The notes below the pieces were generated by a model. The model had not been told where the DNA came from, made no database searches, and saw only the letters and a program-made list of their open reading frames with translations. DNA of 64,000 nt from Caballeronia grimmiae. Lineage in GTDB: Bacteria > Pseudomonadota > Gammaproteobacteria > Burkholderiales > Burkholderiaceae. The stretch is from the NCBI RefSeq assembly GCF_000698555.1, contig NZ_JFHE01000012.1, positions 62,001 through 126,000 of the forward strand. Reading direction: 5' to 3'. Below, one piece after another: positions 19,009 through 28,032 of the stretch. The translations under genes were made by a program, and so were the position numbers. Position 1 is the first letter of the stretch. The number at the start of each line of letters is the position of its first letter.

Positions 19009-20403
19009 ATGACCAGCATCAATCAAGGGGCCGCGCATGGCCCGCATGGCTTCTTTTCGAAGGAAGCAACCGTCGCCCGGCCCGGCTTCTCGCGCTGGAT
19101 GGTGCCGCCCGCCGCGCTCGCCGTGCATCTTTGCATCGGGCAGGCGTATGCGTTCTCGGTGTTCAATGCGCCGCTGACGAAGATCGTCGGCATCACGCAG
19201 TCCGCGCCGGATGACTGGTCGCTCACCACGCTCGGCTGGATTTTCTCGCTGGCTATCGTGTTTCTGGGGCTGTCGGCGGCGTTCGCGGGCAAGTGGCTCG
19301 AAAAGGTCGGCCCGCGCCGCACGATGTTCACTGCGGCATGCTGCTTCGGCGGCGGCTTCCTCGTCTCCGCGCTCGGCGTGTATCTGCATCAGATCGCGCT
19401 GCTCTATCTCGGCTATGGGGTGATCGGCGGCATCGGGCTCGGGCTCGGCTATGTATCGCCCGTATCGACGCTGATCCGCTGGTTCCCCGACCGCCGCGGC
19501 ATGGCGACGGGCATGGCGATCATGGGCTTCGGCGGCGGCGCGATGATCGCGGCGCCCGGCTCCGTCGCGCTGATGAACTACTTCAAGAGCGCGACGAGCA
19601 CCGGCGTGGCGGAGACCTTCGTCGTGCTCGGCGTCGTCTATTTCATCTCGATGACGATCGGCGCCCTCGCCATCCGCATTCCCCCGGCCGACTGGAAGCC
19701 CGCTGGATGGACGCCGCCCGTGACCGCGAACCGGATGATCACGAAGAACCACGTGCATATCGACCAGGCGCTCAAGACGCCGCAGTTCTACCTGCTGTGG
19801 CTCGTGCTGTTCCTGAACGTGACGGCGGGCATCGGCGTGCTGGGCCAGGCATCGGTGATGATCCAGGAGAGCTTCAAGGCGCAGATCACGGCGGGCGCGG
19901 CGGCGGGCTTCGTCGGGCTGCTGTCGCTCTTCAACATGGGCGGGCGTTTCGTGTGGGCGTCGGCATCGGACTGGATCGGCCGCAAGAACACGTACTTCGT
20001 CTTCTTCGTGCTGGGCGCGGTGCTCTACTATCTGGTGCCGCAATTCGCGAGGGCCGGCAACGTCGCGCTCTTCGTGGCCGCGTACTGCCTGATTCTGTCG
20101 ATGTACGGCGGCGGCTTCGCCACCATCCCCGCTTATCTCGCGGACATGTTCGGCACCGCGTTCGTCGGCGGCATTCATGGACGGCTCTTGACCGCATGGG
20201 CCGCGGCGGGCATCGCGGGACCGGTGCTCGTCAACTATATCCGCGCGTACGAGGTCGCGCAGGGCGTCGCCAAGGCCGATGCCTACACGATGACGCTGCA
20301 CATCATGGCGGTGCTGCTCGTCATCGGTTTCTTCTGCAATCTGCTCGTCAAGCGCGTGAACGAAAGGCATCACATGGACACGGCGGCGCAGACTGCCAGC
20401 TGA
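19009..20403 (+). CDS. Oxalate/formate antiporter-family (OFA) MFS transporter
   Basis: 464 residues, about twelve hydrophobic segments. GWIFSLAIVFLGLSAAFAGKWLEKVGPRRTM contains the MFS loop 2-3 motif. VSTLIRWFPDRRGMATGMAIMGFGGGA and GGRFVWASASDWIGRKNTYFVFF are hallmarks of the OFA/OxlT-like subgroup. Members exchange mono- or dicarboxylates such as oxalate, formate or pyruvate across the inner membrane. The substrate here is not predictable, though the nearby aldehyde dehydrogenase hints at small organic acids. A 36-residue partner gene follows after 15 bases. The ribosome site is only moderate (GGAGACCACG before ATG). Confidence 0.9.
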   Translation: MTSINQGAAHGPHGFFSKEATVARPGFSRWMVPPAALAVHLCIGQAYAFSVFNAPLTKIVGITQSAPDDWSLTTLGWIFSLAIVFLGLSAAFAGKWLEKVGPRRTMFTAACCFGGGFLVSALGVYLHQIALLYLGYGVIGGIGLGLGYVSPVSTLIRWFPDRRGMATGMAIMGFGGGAMIAAPGSVALMNYFKSATSTGVAETFVVLGVVYFISMTIGALAIRIPPADWKPAGWTPPVTANRMITKNHVHIDQALKTPQFYLLWLVLFLNVTAGIGVLGQASVMIQESFKAQITAGAAAGFVGLLSLFNMGGRFVWASASDWIGRKNTYFVFFVLGAVLYYLVPQFARAGNVALFVAAYCLILSMYGGGFATIPAYLADMFGTAFVGGIHGRLLTAWAAAGIAGPVLVNYIRAYEVAQGVAKADAYTMTLHIMAVLLVIGFFCNLLVKRVNERHHMDTAAQTAS

Positions 20404-20418
20404 CACTCGGGGACTTCA

Positions 20419-20529
20419 ATGAATACGTCGAACAAGGGACTGCTGGTGCTGTTCTGGCTCTATGTGCTGATTCCGCTCGCGTGGGGCGTGACGAACACGC
20501 TGACGCAGGCGGTGAAGCTGTTCCATTGA
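20419..20529 (+). CDS. MFS transporter small subunit (36-residue membrane peptide)
   Basis: A very short gene read directly from the bases. The product begins MNTSNKGLLVLFWLYVLIPLA and ends with TLTQAVKLFH. It is one hydrophobic helix with the FWLYVLIPLAWGV core that recurs in tiny proteins encoded right behind OFA-type MFS genes. GGGGA precedes the ATG by five bases. Distance from the MFS stop is 15 bases and a strong hairpin follows the stop, so the pair forms one transcription unit. By analogy it probably binds the large carrier in the inner membrane. Confidence 0.75.
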   Translation: MNTSNKGLLVLFWLYVLIPLAWGVTNTLTQAVKLFH

Positions 20530-20534
20530 CGCAC

Positions 20535-20572
20535 GCGGCTCACGCGCGGATGTCGATTCGCGCGTGAGCCGC
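20535..20572 (+). terminator. Perfect 14-bp stem hairpin after the MFS/small-subunit pair
   Basis: GCGGCTCACGCGCG at 20535-20548 is exactly complementary to 20559-20572, with a ten-base loop. It starts six bases after the small-subunit stop. The tail is not T-rich (TTCGGGCG), so it may stabilise the 3' end of the mRNA rather than terminate intrinsically. Confidence 0.6.
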
Positions 20573-20805
20573 TTCGGGCGCTTCGCCCGTGACGCCAATG
20601 TTCGTCGATGGCCGGGCGGCCGATCGGGCCGTCATCTGGCCCCCGGCATGTGAATCGGCACGCCGGCCTCGTGCAGCGCTTCCAGCGCGCTTCCCCTGTG
20701 AACCTTCACCCGCCCAGCGAAGCACGTGCCTACCCTTCGCGCACTCAGGCACACGGCGTGCGTTCATCGGACGAGAACCGAACGTCCAATGAAGAACACG
20801 CCACC

Positions 20806-22023
20806 ATGCGCAATCCCCCACGGCCTAAGCTGACCGGTTTCGACCAACGACAGGAATTCCTGACTGCGCGGCGCAACGCCAAAATGGCGCGCTCGACGCA
20901 CGCTTACGTGCGCGGCAACACCGCAAAGTTCTACGACTGGCTCGAACAGGCCGACATCCGCAGCCTGCCCGAAGGTCCCGCGATCTGGATCTGCGGCGAC
21001 TGCCATACCGGCAATCTCGGGCCGGTCGCGGACGCGCATGGGCGAATCGAAGTGCAGATTCGCGATCTGGATCAGACCGTCATCGGCAATCCGGTGCACG
21101 ATCTCATCCGGCTCGGGCTGTCGCTCGCGACCGCGGCGCGCGGTTCCGCCTTGCCCGGCGTCACGACCATCAACATGATCGAAGCCCTGTTTCAGGGCTA
21201 TGTGCTGGCGTTCGACCGTGACCGCGCATCCGCCGAGGACTGCCGCAAGCCCGAAGTGGTGCGCGTCGTGATGCGCGAAGCGGTGCGCCGCTCGTGGAAG
21301 CATCTGGCGCGCGAGCGTCTCGACGACACCCGCCCGACAATTCCCTTCGGCAGCCGCTTCTGGCCGGTGAGCAAGGACGAACGTGCGGAAATCGACGCGC
21401 TCTTCGAGAAAGCGACGGTCGCGAACCTCGCGACGAGCCTGCGGCATCGCCCGAACACGGGACACGTCACCGTTCTCGACGCCGCGTTCTGGGTCAAGGG
21501 ATGCAGCTCGCTCGGACGCCTTCGCTACGCGGTGCTGCTCGATGTCGACGGCGGCGTGGTCGAGGGCGACGATCTGTGCCTCATCGACATCAAGGAAGGC
21601 GTGAAGGCCGCTGCGCCGCGTTATCAGGGCGTCTCGATGCCGCGCGACCATGCGGAGCGGGTCGTTGCGGGGGCGCGCGCCTTGTCGCCGCACCTCGGCG
21701 AGCGCATGCTGGCCGCGACGCTGCAGGGACGGCCCGTGGTGCTGCGCGAGCTGTTGCCGCAAGACCTGAAGCTGGAGATCGAGCAGATCGGCGAGACCGA
21801 AGCGATGGAAGTCGCGCGCTATCTCGGGTTCATCGTCGGTCAGGCGCACGCGCGTCAGATGGACAAGGCGACGCGTCGCAGCTGGCTTGCCGAATTGCGG
21901 CGCGCGAAGACCCGCTCGATCGATGCGCCGTTGTGGCTGTGGAGCAGCATCGTCGAACTGGTCGGCAGTCACGAAGTCGGGTATCTGGAGCACTGCCGGC
22001 GCTATGCGCTGGCGGCGGCCTAA
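20806..22023 (+). CDS. DUF2252 family protein
   Basis: 405 residues. IWICGDCHTGNLGPV and QIRDLDQTVIGNPVHDLIRLGLSLA are the defining blocks of DUF2252, a family related in pattern to the aminoglycoside-phosphotransferase/kinase-like fold. There the Asp-rich CGDCHTGN and RDLDQT segments resemble the catalytic HGDxHxGN and metal-binding D motifs. VVLRELLPQDLKLEI and GFIVGQAHARQM complete it. No substrate is known. The start at 20806 begins the conserved region (RPKLTGFDQRQEFL). Further upstream the reading frame is open but looks non-coding. The ribosome site is weak, so the start is uncertain. Confidence 0.85.
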   Translation: MRNPPRPKLTGFDQRQEFLTARRNAKMARSTHAYVRGNTAKFYDWLEQADIRSLPEGPAIWICGDCHTGNLGPVADAHGRIEVQIRDLDQTVIGNPVHDLIRLGLSLATAARGSALPGVTTINMIEALFQGYVLAFDRDRASAEDCRKPEVVRVVMREAVRRSWKHLARERLDDTRPTIPFGSRFWPVSKDERAEIDALFEKATVANLATSLRHRPNTGHVTVLDAAFWVKGCSSLGRLRYAVLLDVDGGVVEGDDLCLIDIKEGVKAAAPRYQGVSMPRDHAERVVAGARALSPHLGERMLAATLQGRPVVLRELLPQDLKLEIEQIGETEAMEVARYLGFIVGQAHARQMDKATRRSWLAELRRAKTRSIDAPLWLWSSIVELVGSHEVGYLEHCRRYALAAA

Positions 22024-22097
22024 GCTCGGCGGGACGCGCGCTTTAGCAGAAACGGCGCGACGAGCCCGGCTCCGAACTGAGGCTGTCGCGCCGCTTC

Positions 22098-22181
22098 ATG
22101 GCGGGTTGGACCCTGCTGGACGTGATCGCCTTCGTCGCGTTCCTCGCGATCTTCTGGCTGGCGGTGACGAAAACGCCTTGA
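22098..22181 (+). CDS. Possible 27-residue membrane peptide
   Basis: A short frame read from the bases: a single hydrophobic stretch (WTLLDVIAFVAFLAIFWLAV) followed by TKTP and a TGA only two bases from the convergent MFS stop. No good ribosome site; the nearest GAGG is 15 bases upstream. The sequence composition is that of a real transmembrane helix, but chance in high-GC DNA cannot be excluded. It follows the DUF2252 gene by 74 bases. Confidence 0.3.
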   Translation: MAGWTLLDVIAFVAFLAIFWLAVTKTP

Positions 22182-22183
22182 AT

Positions 22184-23437
22184 CTAGGCCCCGCGCTGCA
22201 CGGCGGCATCCGCTTGCGCCTGCTCCAGATGCCGCAGCAGCTTCGACACCATCCATACGACGGTGAACGCCAGCGCGACGAAGAACACCGCGAGCGGCGC
22301 CAGTTCGTGCACCGACACGAAGCCGGCGAGCGCCATCATCGCCGATGAAACCAGCAAGAGCGCGCAGCCGAGAATCGCGCTTGTCAGCCCCGCGATATGC
22401 GGGAACAGCGAATTGCCCTTCGCCATCAGCGTCGGATACATCGCGCCGGCGCAGAAGCCCATCACGAGCACGGGCGTCGCGAGCGTCCATACGCGCAGGC
22501 CCACGGTCAACGCAAGCAGCAGCATCACGAGCGATGCCGCCGCCATCCCACAAGCCCCGATGCGCAGCCGCCGCTCCGCGCTCGGCAAGCGCGGACCATG
22601 TACGCGGTTCGAGAGGCCGCCGAGAAAGTAGGTCAGGCCGATGCCAAGCGCGAGATAGCCGAAGTAAGTCGGCGGTTTCTGCAGCGTGTTCTGCACCATG
22701 AACGGGCCGACGATGTTGAACACCAGCAGGATGCTGTAGCAGAGGCCTTGCGCCAGGAAACAGCTTTGGAACACCGGGCTCGACAGCACCTTCCCCGCGT
22801 TCGTCAGCAACGTGCGCGGCGCGAGGTGAACGGGTCGCGGCAAGGTCTCGCGATAGCGCCAGACGAGGCCCCACATCACGATCGAGTAAAGCAGCAGGAA
22901 CACGAGGCACGACTTCCAGCCGAACAGCGTCTGCAAATGCGCGCCGATCACCGGTGCGACGATCGGCGCGAGACCCCACGCGATCGACATATAGGTGAAC
23001 GCGTGCATCAGCGCCTGGCCGGTGAAGGAATCGGTGATGATGGTCTTCGCGAGCAGATTGGTCGTCGCAATGCCGAAGCCCTGCATGCAGCGCGCGAGCA
23101 GGAAGGTTTCCAGATTGGTCGCGGCGAGCGAAAGCAGGCAGCCGAGTGTGTAGATCACCAGCCCGAACGCGAGCACGCGCTTGCGGCCATAGGCATCGGC
23201 GACGGGGCCGAAAATGAGTTGCCCGAGCGCATACGCCGCCATGTAGCCCGAGACGCTCGACTGGATCGCCTGCGGCGAGGTGGCGAAGTAACGCGCCATC
23301 GCGGGAAGCGCGGGCACATAGATGTCGATGGCGAACTGTCCGGCGGAAGCGAACAGGCATACGAGAAACAGCAGGAAACGCGGCGAATTCGATTCACGCG
23401 CGGCGGCGAAAGAGCGGTCGGGGTTGGCAGGGTTCAT
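22184..23437 (-). CDS. Bcr/CflA-family MFS drug exporter
   Basis: 417 residues with twelve predicted helices. FAIDIYVPALPAMARYFATSPQAIQSSVSGYMAAYALGQLIFGPVADAYGRKRVL contains the MFS motif A and the N-terminal signature of the DHA1 Bcr/CflA group. ARCMQGFGIATTNLLAKTIITDSF is motif B-like, and GLAPIVAPVIGAHLQTLFGWKSCLVFLLL matches motif C of drug:H+ antiporters. It probably exports sulfonamides, bicyclomycin, chloramphenicol or amino acids; the specific substrate is unknown. It diverges from the HIT gene with a 109-bp gap. The start is the first in-frame ATG. Confidence 0.88.
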   Translation of the reverse strand: MNPANPDRSFAAARESNSPRFLLFLVCLFASAGQFAIDIYVPALPAMARYFATSPQAIQSSVSGYMAAYALGQLIFGPVADAYGRKRVLAFGLVIYTLGCLLSLAATNLETFLLARCMQGFGIATTNLLAKTIITDSFTGQALMHAFTYMSIAWGLAPIVAPVIGAHLQTLFGWKSCLVFLLLYSIVMWGLVWRYRETLPRPVHLAPRTLLTNAGKVLSSPVFQSCFLAQGLCYSILLVFNIVGPFMVQNTLQKPPTYFGYLALGIGLTYFLGGLSNRVHGPRLPSAERRLRIGACGMAAASLVMLLLALTVGLRVWTLATPVLVMGFCAGAMYPTLMAKGNSLFPHIAGLTSAILGCALLLVSSAMMALAGFVSVHELAPLAVFFVALAFTVVWMVSKLLRHLEQAQADAAVQRGA

Positions 23438-23546
23438 GAAGGCGGCGTTCGGGTGCGAACGCGTATTTTGCCTGTCATCGCGAGAAGCCGTGCGATCGTC
23501 CGCGAGCCGAACGCTCTACACTGCGATCTGATCAACGGAGCCGCCC

Positions 23547-23969
23547 ATGCAATACGACCAGAACAACGTCTTCGCCCGCATTCTCCGCGGTGAGTTGCCG
23601 TGCATCAAGTTGCGCGAAACGCAGCACACGCTCGCCTTCATGGATGTCATGCCGCAATCGGACGGGCATGTGCTCGTCATTCCGAAAGAGCCCGCCGCGA
23701 CCATCCACGACGTTTCCGATGCCGCGCTCGCCGAATGCATGCGCGAGGTGAAGCGCGTATCGGCAGCGGTGCGCGATGCGTTGCAACCGGATGGCATGCT
23801 CATCGCGCAGTTCAACGGGGAGGCGGCCGGTCAGACCGTGCCGCACATCCACTTTCACATCATTCCGCGCTGGCGCGATGTGCCGCTCAGGCAGCATGGC
23901 CGCGTGCGCGCCGACGATGCGGCGCTCGAGGCGCTGGCCGGGCGCATCCGCCCGGCCCTGACCGTCTAG
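23547..23969 (+). CDS. HIT-family nucleotide hydrolase/transferase
   Basis: 140 residues. The histidine triad HIHFHII has the catalytic His at 102 (H100, H102, H104), and the N-terminal [19 protein letters not shown] block is that of the Hint branch. Such enzymes hydrolyse nucleoside phosphoramidates or adenylated substrates in the cytoplasm. The [10 protein letters not shown] tail after the triad is typical of proteobacterial members. GGAG lies about ten bases before the ATG. Its TAG stop overlaps the convergent BASS symporter gene by four bases. Confidence 0.9.
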   Translation: MQYDQNNVFARILRGELPCIKLRETQHTLAFMDVMPQSDGHVLVIPKEPAATIHDVSDAALAECMREVKRVSAAVRDALQPDGMLIAQFNGEAAGQTVPHIHFHIIPRWRDVPLRQHGRVRADDAALEALAGRIRPALTV

Positions 23970-24922
23970 CTCTGCCGCGCGACGCCGGAGGCATCCGCCT
24001 CGCGCGTCGATCCTTTCGCGGGACGGCCCGCCCAGTAGCCGGCCAGCATCGAGCCCGACAGGTTGTGCCACACGGAGAACAGCGCACCGGGCAGCGCGGC
24101 GATCGGCGTGAAATACAGCTTGCCGAGCGTCGCGGCGAGGCCGGAATTCTGCATGCCGACTTCGATCGCGAGCGTGCGGCAGACGGCTTCGTCGAAACCG
24201 AGCAGACGGCCGCCCCAATAGCCGCCCAACAGGCCGATGCCGTTATGCAGCACCACGGCCAGCGCGACGACCGCGCCCACCGACGCAATGCTCTTCTGCG
24301 TCCCGCCGACCACCGCCGCGATGATGAGCAGAATCGACACCATCGAGATGATCGGCAGCACGGGCTCGATCTTGCGCACGAACTCGCCGAACAGACGATT
24401 CACGATCAGCCCGACGATGATCGGCAGCGCGACGATCTGAAGAATGCTCATCAGCATGCCGTGCACGTCGACGGCGATCGACGCATCGACATAAAGGCGC
24501 GTGAGCAGCGGCGTCGCGAACACGCCGACGAGCGTCGACAACGCACTGATCGTGACGGACAGCGCGACGTCGCCGCGTGCGAGATAGATCATCACGTTCG
24601 ACGCCGTGCCGCTCGCGACACTGCCGACGAGCACCATGCCCGCCGTGAGGTCGGGCGGCATGCGCAGCAGCTTCGCAATCACCCAGGCCGCGAGCGGCAT
24701 CACGAGGTAATGCAGCACGATGCCCGCGATGACCGGTGCGGGGCGCGTGAAAACGCGGCGAAAATCATCGATGGAAAGCGTGACGCCCATCGACAGCATG
24801 ATGATGGTGAGCAGCGTCGTGACGTGCGGCGCAATGCCGGTCACGGAAGAAGGCGACAGATAGGCGGCGACTGAAACCACCACGGCCCAAAGCGGAAAAA
24901 GACGGGTGATGCGGGCAAGCAT
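23966..24922 (-). CDS. Bile acid:sodium symporter (BASS) family transporter
   Basis: 318 residues, about ten helices. [38 protein letters not shown] and [19 protein letters not shown] are signature segments of the BASS family, the last two forming the crossed-helix sodium site. Bacterial relatives import 2-oxo acids such as pantoate or pyruvate, or other organic anions. The substrate here is unknown. The C-terminal 25 residues are polar. The 3' end overlaps the HIT gene stop by four bases (GTCTAGCTCT), a compact convergent arrangement. AGGAACGCTTCAA precedes the start. Confidence 0.9.
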   Translation of the reverse strand: MLARITRLFPLWAVVVSVAAYLSPSSVTGIAPHVTTLLTIIMLSMGVTLSIDDFRRVFTRPAPVIAGIVLHYLVMPLAAWVIAKLLRMPPDLTAGMVLVGSVASGTASNVMIYLARGDVALSVTISALSTLVGVFATPLLTRLYVDASIAVDVHGMLMSILQIVALPIIVGLIVNRLFGEFVRKIEPVLPIISMVSILLIIAAVVGGTQKSIASVGAVVALAVVLHNGIGLLGGYWGGRLLGFDEAVCRTLAIEVGMQNSGLAATLGKLYFTPIAALPGALFSVWHNLSGSMLAGYWAGRPAKGSTREADASGVARQS

Positions 24923-25136
24923 TTGAAGCGTTCCTCGGAGGTCGTGTCGTGATGTGGGCGATGACGCGCGCGCCGGAAATGGTTACGGCTCGTGGTCGAA
25001 GAGAACTGCGAAAGGCTTGCCTTCGTGGGGCGCATGCCCGCCGTGGCGCCGGCGTGCGCGGATGGCGCACGGCGCGGCCCGGATGACGGCGGGCGTAGCA
25101 TTTTACCGGCTGTGGCCGGCCAGAAGCGCCTCGGAG

Positions 25137-25871
25137 TCAGCGCACCGACTCGATCTTGCTCGCGCTCAAGTCCGTGGGGAAGCAGTGCGGATGCTCGAAG
25201 CCCATCGGCGATGCGCCCGTCGAATAGACGATGTTGTCCGTATTGCCCGGCCCTTGACCGGCAGGTACGCTGCCGAGTCCCGCGAGCTTGCGCATGCGGT
25301 ATGCGATGGCATGATCGGCGCATGCACTGTCGCCGCTCACGCCCAGGCCGCCGACCACCTTGCCGCCCGCATACAGCGCGACGCCGCCGCCGAAGGTGAT
25401 GACGCCTCCGAGCGTGCGCCCGATGCCGGTGCCCTGCTCGAGAAAGCGCGCATCGAATGGATTCGAATTGTTCAGGCCATACAGCGATCCGCCCGGCTGA
25501 GTAGGAGCGTAAAGATTGGCGGTCGATAGCGCGAGCGCGTCGTTGCTGAAGCCGTTCGCGGTGTAGGCCTTCGCAATCGCAATCGCGCGGCTGCCCGGCC
25601 ATGCGTCTCCCGTCTTGATGACGGAGCAGAGGTGTCCCTGCCGATCCACGACGGCCGCCCACATGCGATTGGGCTTGAAAATGCCGCCGTTGCCATCGCT
25701 CAGATTGACCACGGTATAGAGCTGTTTCTCGACCAGCGACACCGTGCCTTGAGGAAGGGTGCATCGTCCTGAGGGAGCGTCGTCGTTATCGTATGAATGA
25801 GCGTGAGCCAGCGGCGCAACCAAAGCGATGCAGAGTCCGGCAAGCAACGAGTGACAAGCGACTTTACGCAT
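25137..25871 (-). CDS. Secreted GlcG/HbpS-like (heme-degrading family) protein
   Basis: 244 residues. A signal peptide (to about AHA, residue 24) precedes a GlcG-fold domain: AAVVDRQGHLCSVIKTGDAWPGSRAIAIAKAYTANGFS, then GGVITFGGGVALYAGGKVVGGLGVSGDSACADHAIAYRMRKLAGL. The A-x-D-x-x-G and GG-x-x-x-GG-x-GVSG patterns are those of the GlcG/HbpS family, a PAS-like fold that in some members binds heme or cobalamin. Most members are cytosolic or genome-neighbourhood partners of glycolate or diol oxidation; an exported version is less common. Two Cys (residues 82 and 183 region) could form a disulfide. Confidence 0.8.
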   Translation of the reverse strand: MRKVACHSLLAGLCIALVAPLAHAHSYDNDDAPSGRCTLPQGTVSLVEKQLYTVVNLSDGNGGIFKPNRMWAAVVDRQGHLCSVIKTGDAWPGSRAIAIAKAYTANGFSNDALALSTANLYAPTQPGGSLYGLNNSNPFDARFLEQGTGIGRTLGGVITFGGGVALYAGGKVVGGLGVSGDSACADHAIAYRMRKLAGLGSVPAGQGPGNTDNIVYSTGASPMGFEHPHCFPTDLSASKIESVR

Positions 25872-26079
25872 GGCGATTCTCCCGATGTAAATACGATTTG
25901 ACTACACGAGTGACGCGCGAAAATCGATCGCTGCCTAACAAGATAGGATGCCTTAGTTAATAGAACGAGCGGTTACCTGTACCGCGTAACCCCTCGGATA
26001 TCTGAATGATTTGCGTAACCGCGCCGACCGAAAGGATTTCGTGTCTGTCGTTATACGAATCGAAAGGGCGCGTTGCGCT

Positions 26080-26742
26080 TTACTTGAGAACCGACGCCTC
26101 CACCGACGCCAGATACGCGGCCAGCGCCCGTTTCACCTCACGCAAATAGCGCTTGGCAAGCTGCACGTCGCCCATTGCGGGCCGCAGCTTGATCGCAAGC
26201 GATCCGCTCGCGAGCGCACGCAAGATCTCCACGTACAGCGCGCGTTCCGCAGGCTTGACCTGCGGCATGCGCGCATCGACCACTTTTCGCAGCGTGCCGG
26301 CGTCACGCTTCTTGTTGTCGTCGTGCGGCATGACCGTCATGAGGATCAGGCAGTCGGGGTTCTGCTCCAGATACGTGATGTACGGCGTCATGAGGCGGTC
26401 GATCACCGCCTCGGACGACAGCCCGCGCCACGTGTCGATATCGATCTGGCCGAGCTCGTCGTCGATCTCGCCGGTGGCCGCCATGTGCCGGTCCCACAAC
26501 GCGCTCAACAGGCTCTCACGGTCTGGAAAGAAGTGATACATCGAGCCGATGGGCGTTTGCGCGCGCCGCGCGACGCCATGCATGGTCACGCCCGGCAAGC
26601 CCTTTTCGACGATCAGTTCCGCTGTTGCGTCCAGGACGGCCTCGATTCTTGCGCGCCCGCGCGCCTGCAAGGGAGAACGTGCGGCATTGACGCGTTCAGC
26701 GTCGTGGCTTTCGGTGTCGCGGTCGTCGCGCTGCTTCGTCAT
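26080..26742 (-). CDS. TetR-family repressor of the adjacent efflux operon
   Basis: 220 residues. The N-terminal helix-turn-helix domain is RARIEAVLDATAELIVEKGLPGVTMHGVARRAQTPIGSMYHFFPDRESLL, a clear TetR signature with the recognition helix in TPIGSMYHF. The C-terminal ligand/dimer domain is helical without a recognisable ligand class. It is divergent from the membrane fusion protein gene. The 160-bp gap holds two identical-core palindromes at 26767-26782 and 26794-26813, the expected dimer sites. Autorepression together with repression of the efflux genes is the likely control, relieved by a pump substrate. Confidence 0.9.
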   Translation of the reverse strand: MTKQRDDRDTESHDAERVNAARSPLQARGRARIEAVLDATAELIVEKGLPGVTMHGVARRAQTPIGSMYHFFPDRESLLSALWDRHMAATGEIDDELGQIDIDTWRGLSSEAVIDRLMTPYITYLEQNPDCLILMTVMPHDDNKKRDAGTLRKVVDARMPQVKPAERALYVEILRALASGSLAIKLRPAMGDVQLAKRYLREVKRALAAYLASVEASVLK

Positions 26743-26766
26743 CTTGTGTCCATGATCTGATCAAAC

Positions 26767-26782
26767 TAGACGCTCGCGTCTA
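26767..26782. promoter_or_regulatory. TetR operator 1
   Basis: TAGACGC-TC-GCGTCTA, a perfect palindrome with 7-bp arms and a two-base centre. It begins 25 bases upstream of the TetR start codon. It shares the TAGACG-N4-CGTCTA core with operator 2, centre to centre 29 bp. Confidence 0.8.
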
Positions 26783-26793
26783 CATTCGTGCAT

Positions 26794-26813
26794 ACTAGAC
26801 GACATCGTCTAGT
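26794..26813. promoter_or_regulatory. TetR operator 2
   Basis: A perfect palindrome with 9-bp arms (ACTAGACGA and TCGTCTAGT) around a two-base CA centre. It contains the same TAGACG-N4-CGTCTA core as operator 1. It lies 92 bp upstream of the membrane fusion protein start, where it would cover the efflux promoter. Confidence 0.82.
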
Positions 26814-26904
26814 TTGGCGAGCGCAACAGCGTGCATCTTCGCATCGCGTGCGCCGCTTTCATCGGGCCGCCTTTCGCGCGCGCTCACGAATCTCCGGAGA
26901 AAAC

Positions 26905-28032
26905 ATGGCAGTTGCAGCGCCCACACAAGGCGGCGATTCCAATTCGGCTAGTCAAGGCAAGCCCTCGCGGCGGCGCTTGCTCATCATCGTCGGCATCGTC
27001 GCGGCCGTCGTCGCGCTCGCGTGGGGGCTTCGGTGGTGGACCGTCGGCCGCTTCGTCGAAAGCACGGATGACGCCTATTTGAAAGCCGACAGCGTCACCA
27101 TCGCGCCGAAAGTGAGCGGCTATGTGACCGACGTCCTCGTCGAAGACAATCAGGCCGTAGCCGCCGGCGCGCCGCTCGCGCGCCTCGATACGCGGCAGTA
27201 TCAGGCCTCGCTCGATCAGTCGAAGGCCACGCTGGACGCCCGCGCCGCCGACATCCAGCGCGCCGAAGCCGAACTTCGGCAGCAGCAGGCCAACGCCGAC
27301 CAGGCGAAGGCGCAGGCCGAAGTCTCGCGCGTGAGTCTGCAACATGCGGAAGACGACGTCAGCCGTTATCGTCCGCTCGTCGCCACGGGCGCGGAAAGCG
27401 CCGAGCGTCTCGCCAGCCTCGTCAGCACGCGCGATCAGGCGCGCGCCACGCTCGCCGCGAATCAGGCCGCAGCCCGCTCGGCCGCCACGCAAATCGGCGC
27501 GACGCAAGCGCAGATCGTGCAGGCCCGCGCGCAAATGGAAGCGGCAGAAGCGCAATTGAACCAGTCCAAGCTCGACATGAACGACACCACGCTTTACAGC
27601 CCGCTCGCGGGACGCGTCGGCGATCGTTCCGTGCGCGTCGGCCAGTATGTGCAACCCGGCACGCGGCTGATGACGGTCGTGCCGGTGCAGACGGTTTATC
27701 TCGAAGCCAACTTCAAGGAAACGCAGGTGGGCCGCATGCGCATCGGGCAACCGGCGACGCTGCACGTCGATGCGCTCAAGGGCACGGACCTGCATGGCGT
27801 CGTCGAGAGTTTCTCGCCCGGCACCGGCGCGCAATTCGCGCTGCTGCCGCCGGAGAATGCAACGGGCAACTTCACGAAGATCGTGCAGCGCGTGCCGGTG
27901 CGGATTCGCATCGACACGGGGCCGGAAACGCGCAAAGTGCTGCTGCCGGGCCTCTCCGTGACCGTCGATGTCGATACGAAATCGGCCACCGACGAGAGCA
28001 AGCGCATCGCCGCAGAAAATCGCCATGACTGA
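26905..28032 (+). CDS. EmrA/HlyD-type membrane fusion protein of a multidrug exporter
   Basis: 375 residues. A short cytoplasmic N-terminus is followed by one inner-membrane helix (LLIIVGIVAAVVALAWGL). Then comes the lipoyl half-motif VESTDDAYLKADSVTIAPKVSGYVTDVLVEDNQAVAAGAPLARLD, a long Gln/Ala/Glu-rich coiled-coil hairpin (about residues 95-215), and the second lipoyl half NDTTLYSPLAGRVGDRSVRVGQYVQPG. This is the EmrA pattern. The protein bridges the DHA2 pump to the outer-membrane factor across the periplasm. GGAG lies six bases before the ATG. Its last eight bases overlap the pump start, implying translational coupling. Confidence 0.93.
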   Translation: MAVAAPTQGGDSNSASQGKPSRRRLLIIVGIVAAVVALAWGLRWWTVGRFVESTDDAYLKADSVTIAPKVSGYVTDVLVEDNQAVAAGAPLARLDTRQYQASLDQSKATLDARAADIQRAEAELRQQQANADQAKAQAEVSRVSLQHAEDDVSRYRPLVATGAESAERLASLVSTRDQARATLAANQAAARSAATQIGATQAQIVQARAQMEAAEAQLNQSKLDMNDTTLYSPLAGRVGDRSVRVGQYVQPGTRLMTVVPVQTVYLEANFKETQVGRMRIGQPATLHVDALKGTDLHGVVESFSPGTGAQFALLPPENATGNFTKIVQRVPVRIRIDTGPETRKVLLPGLSVTVDVDTKSATDESKRIAAENRHD

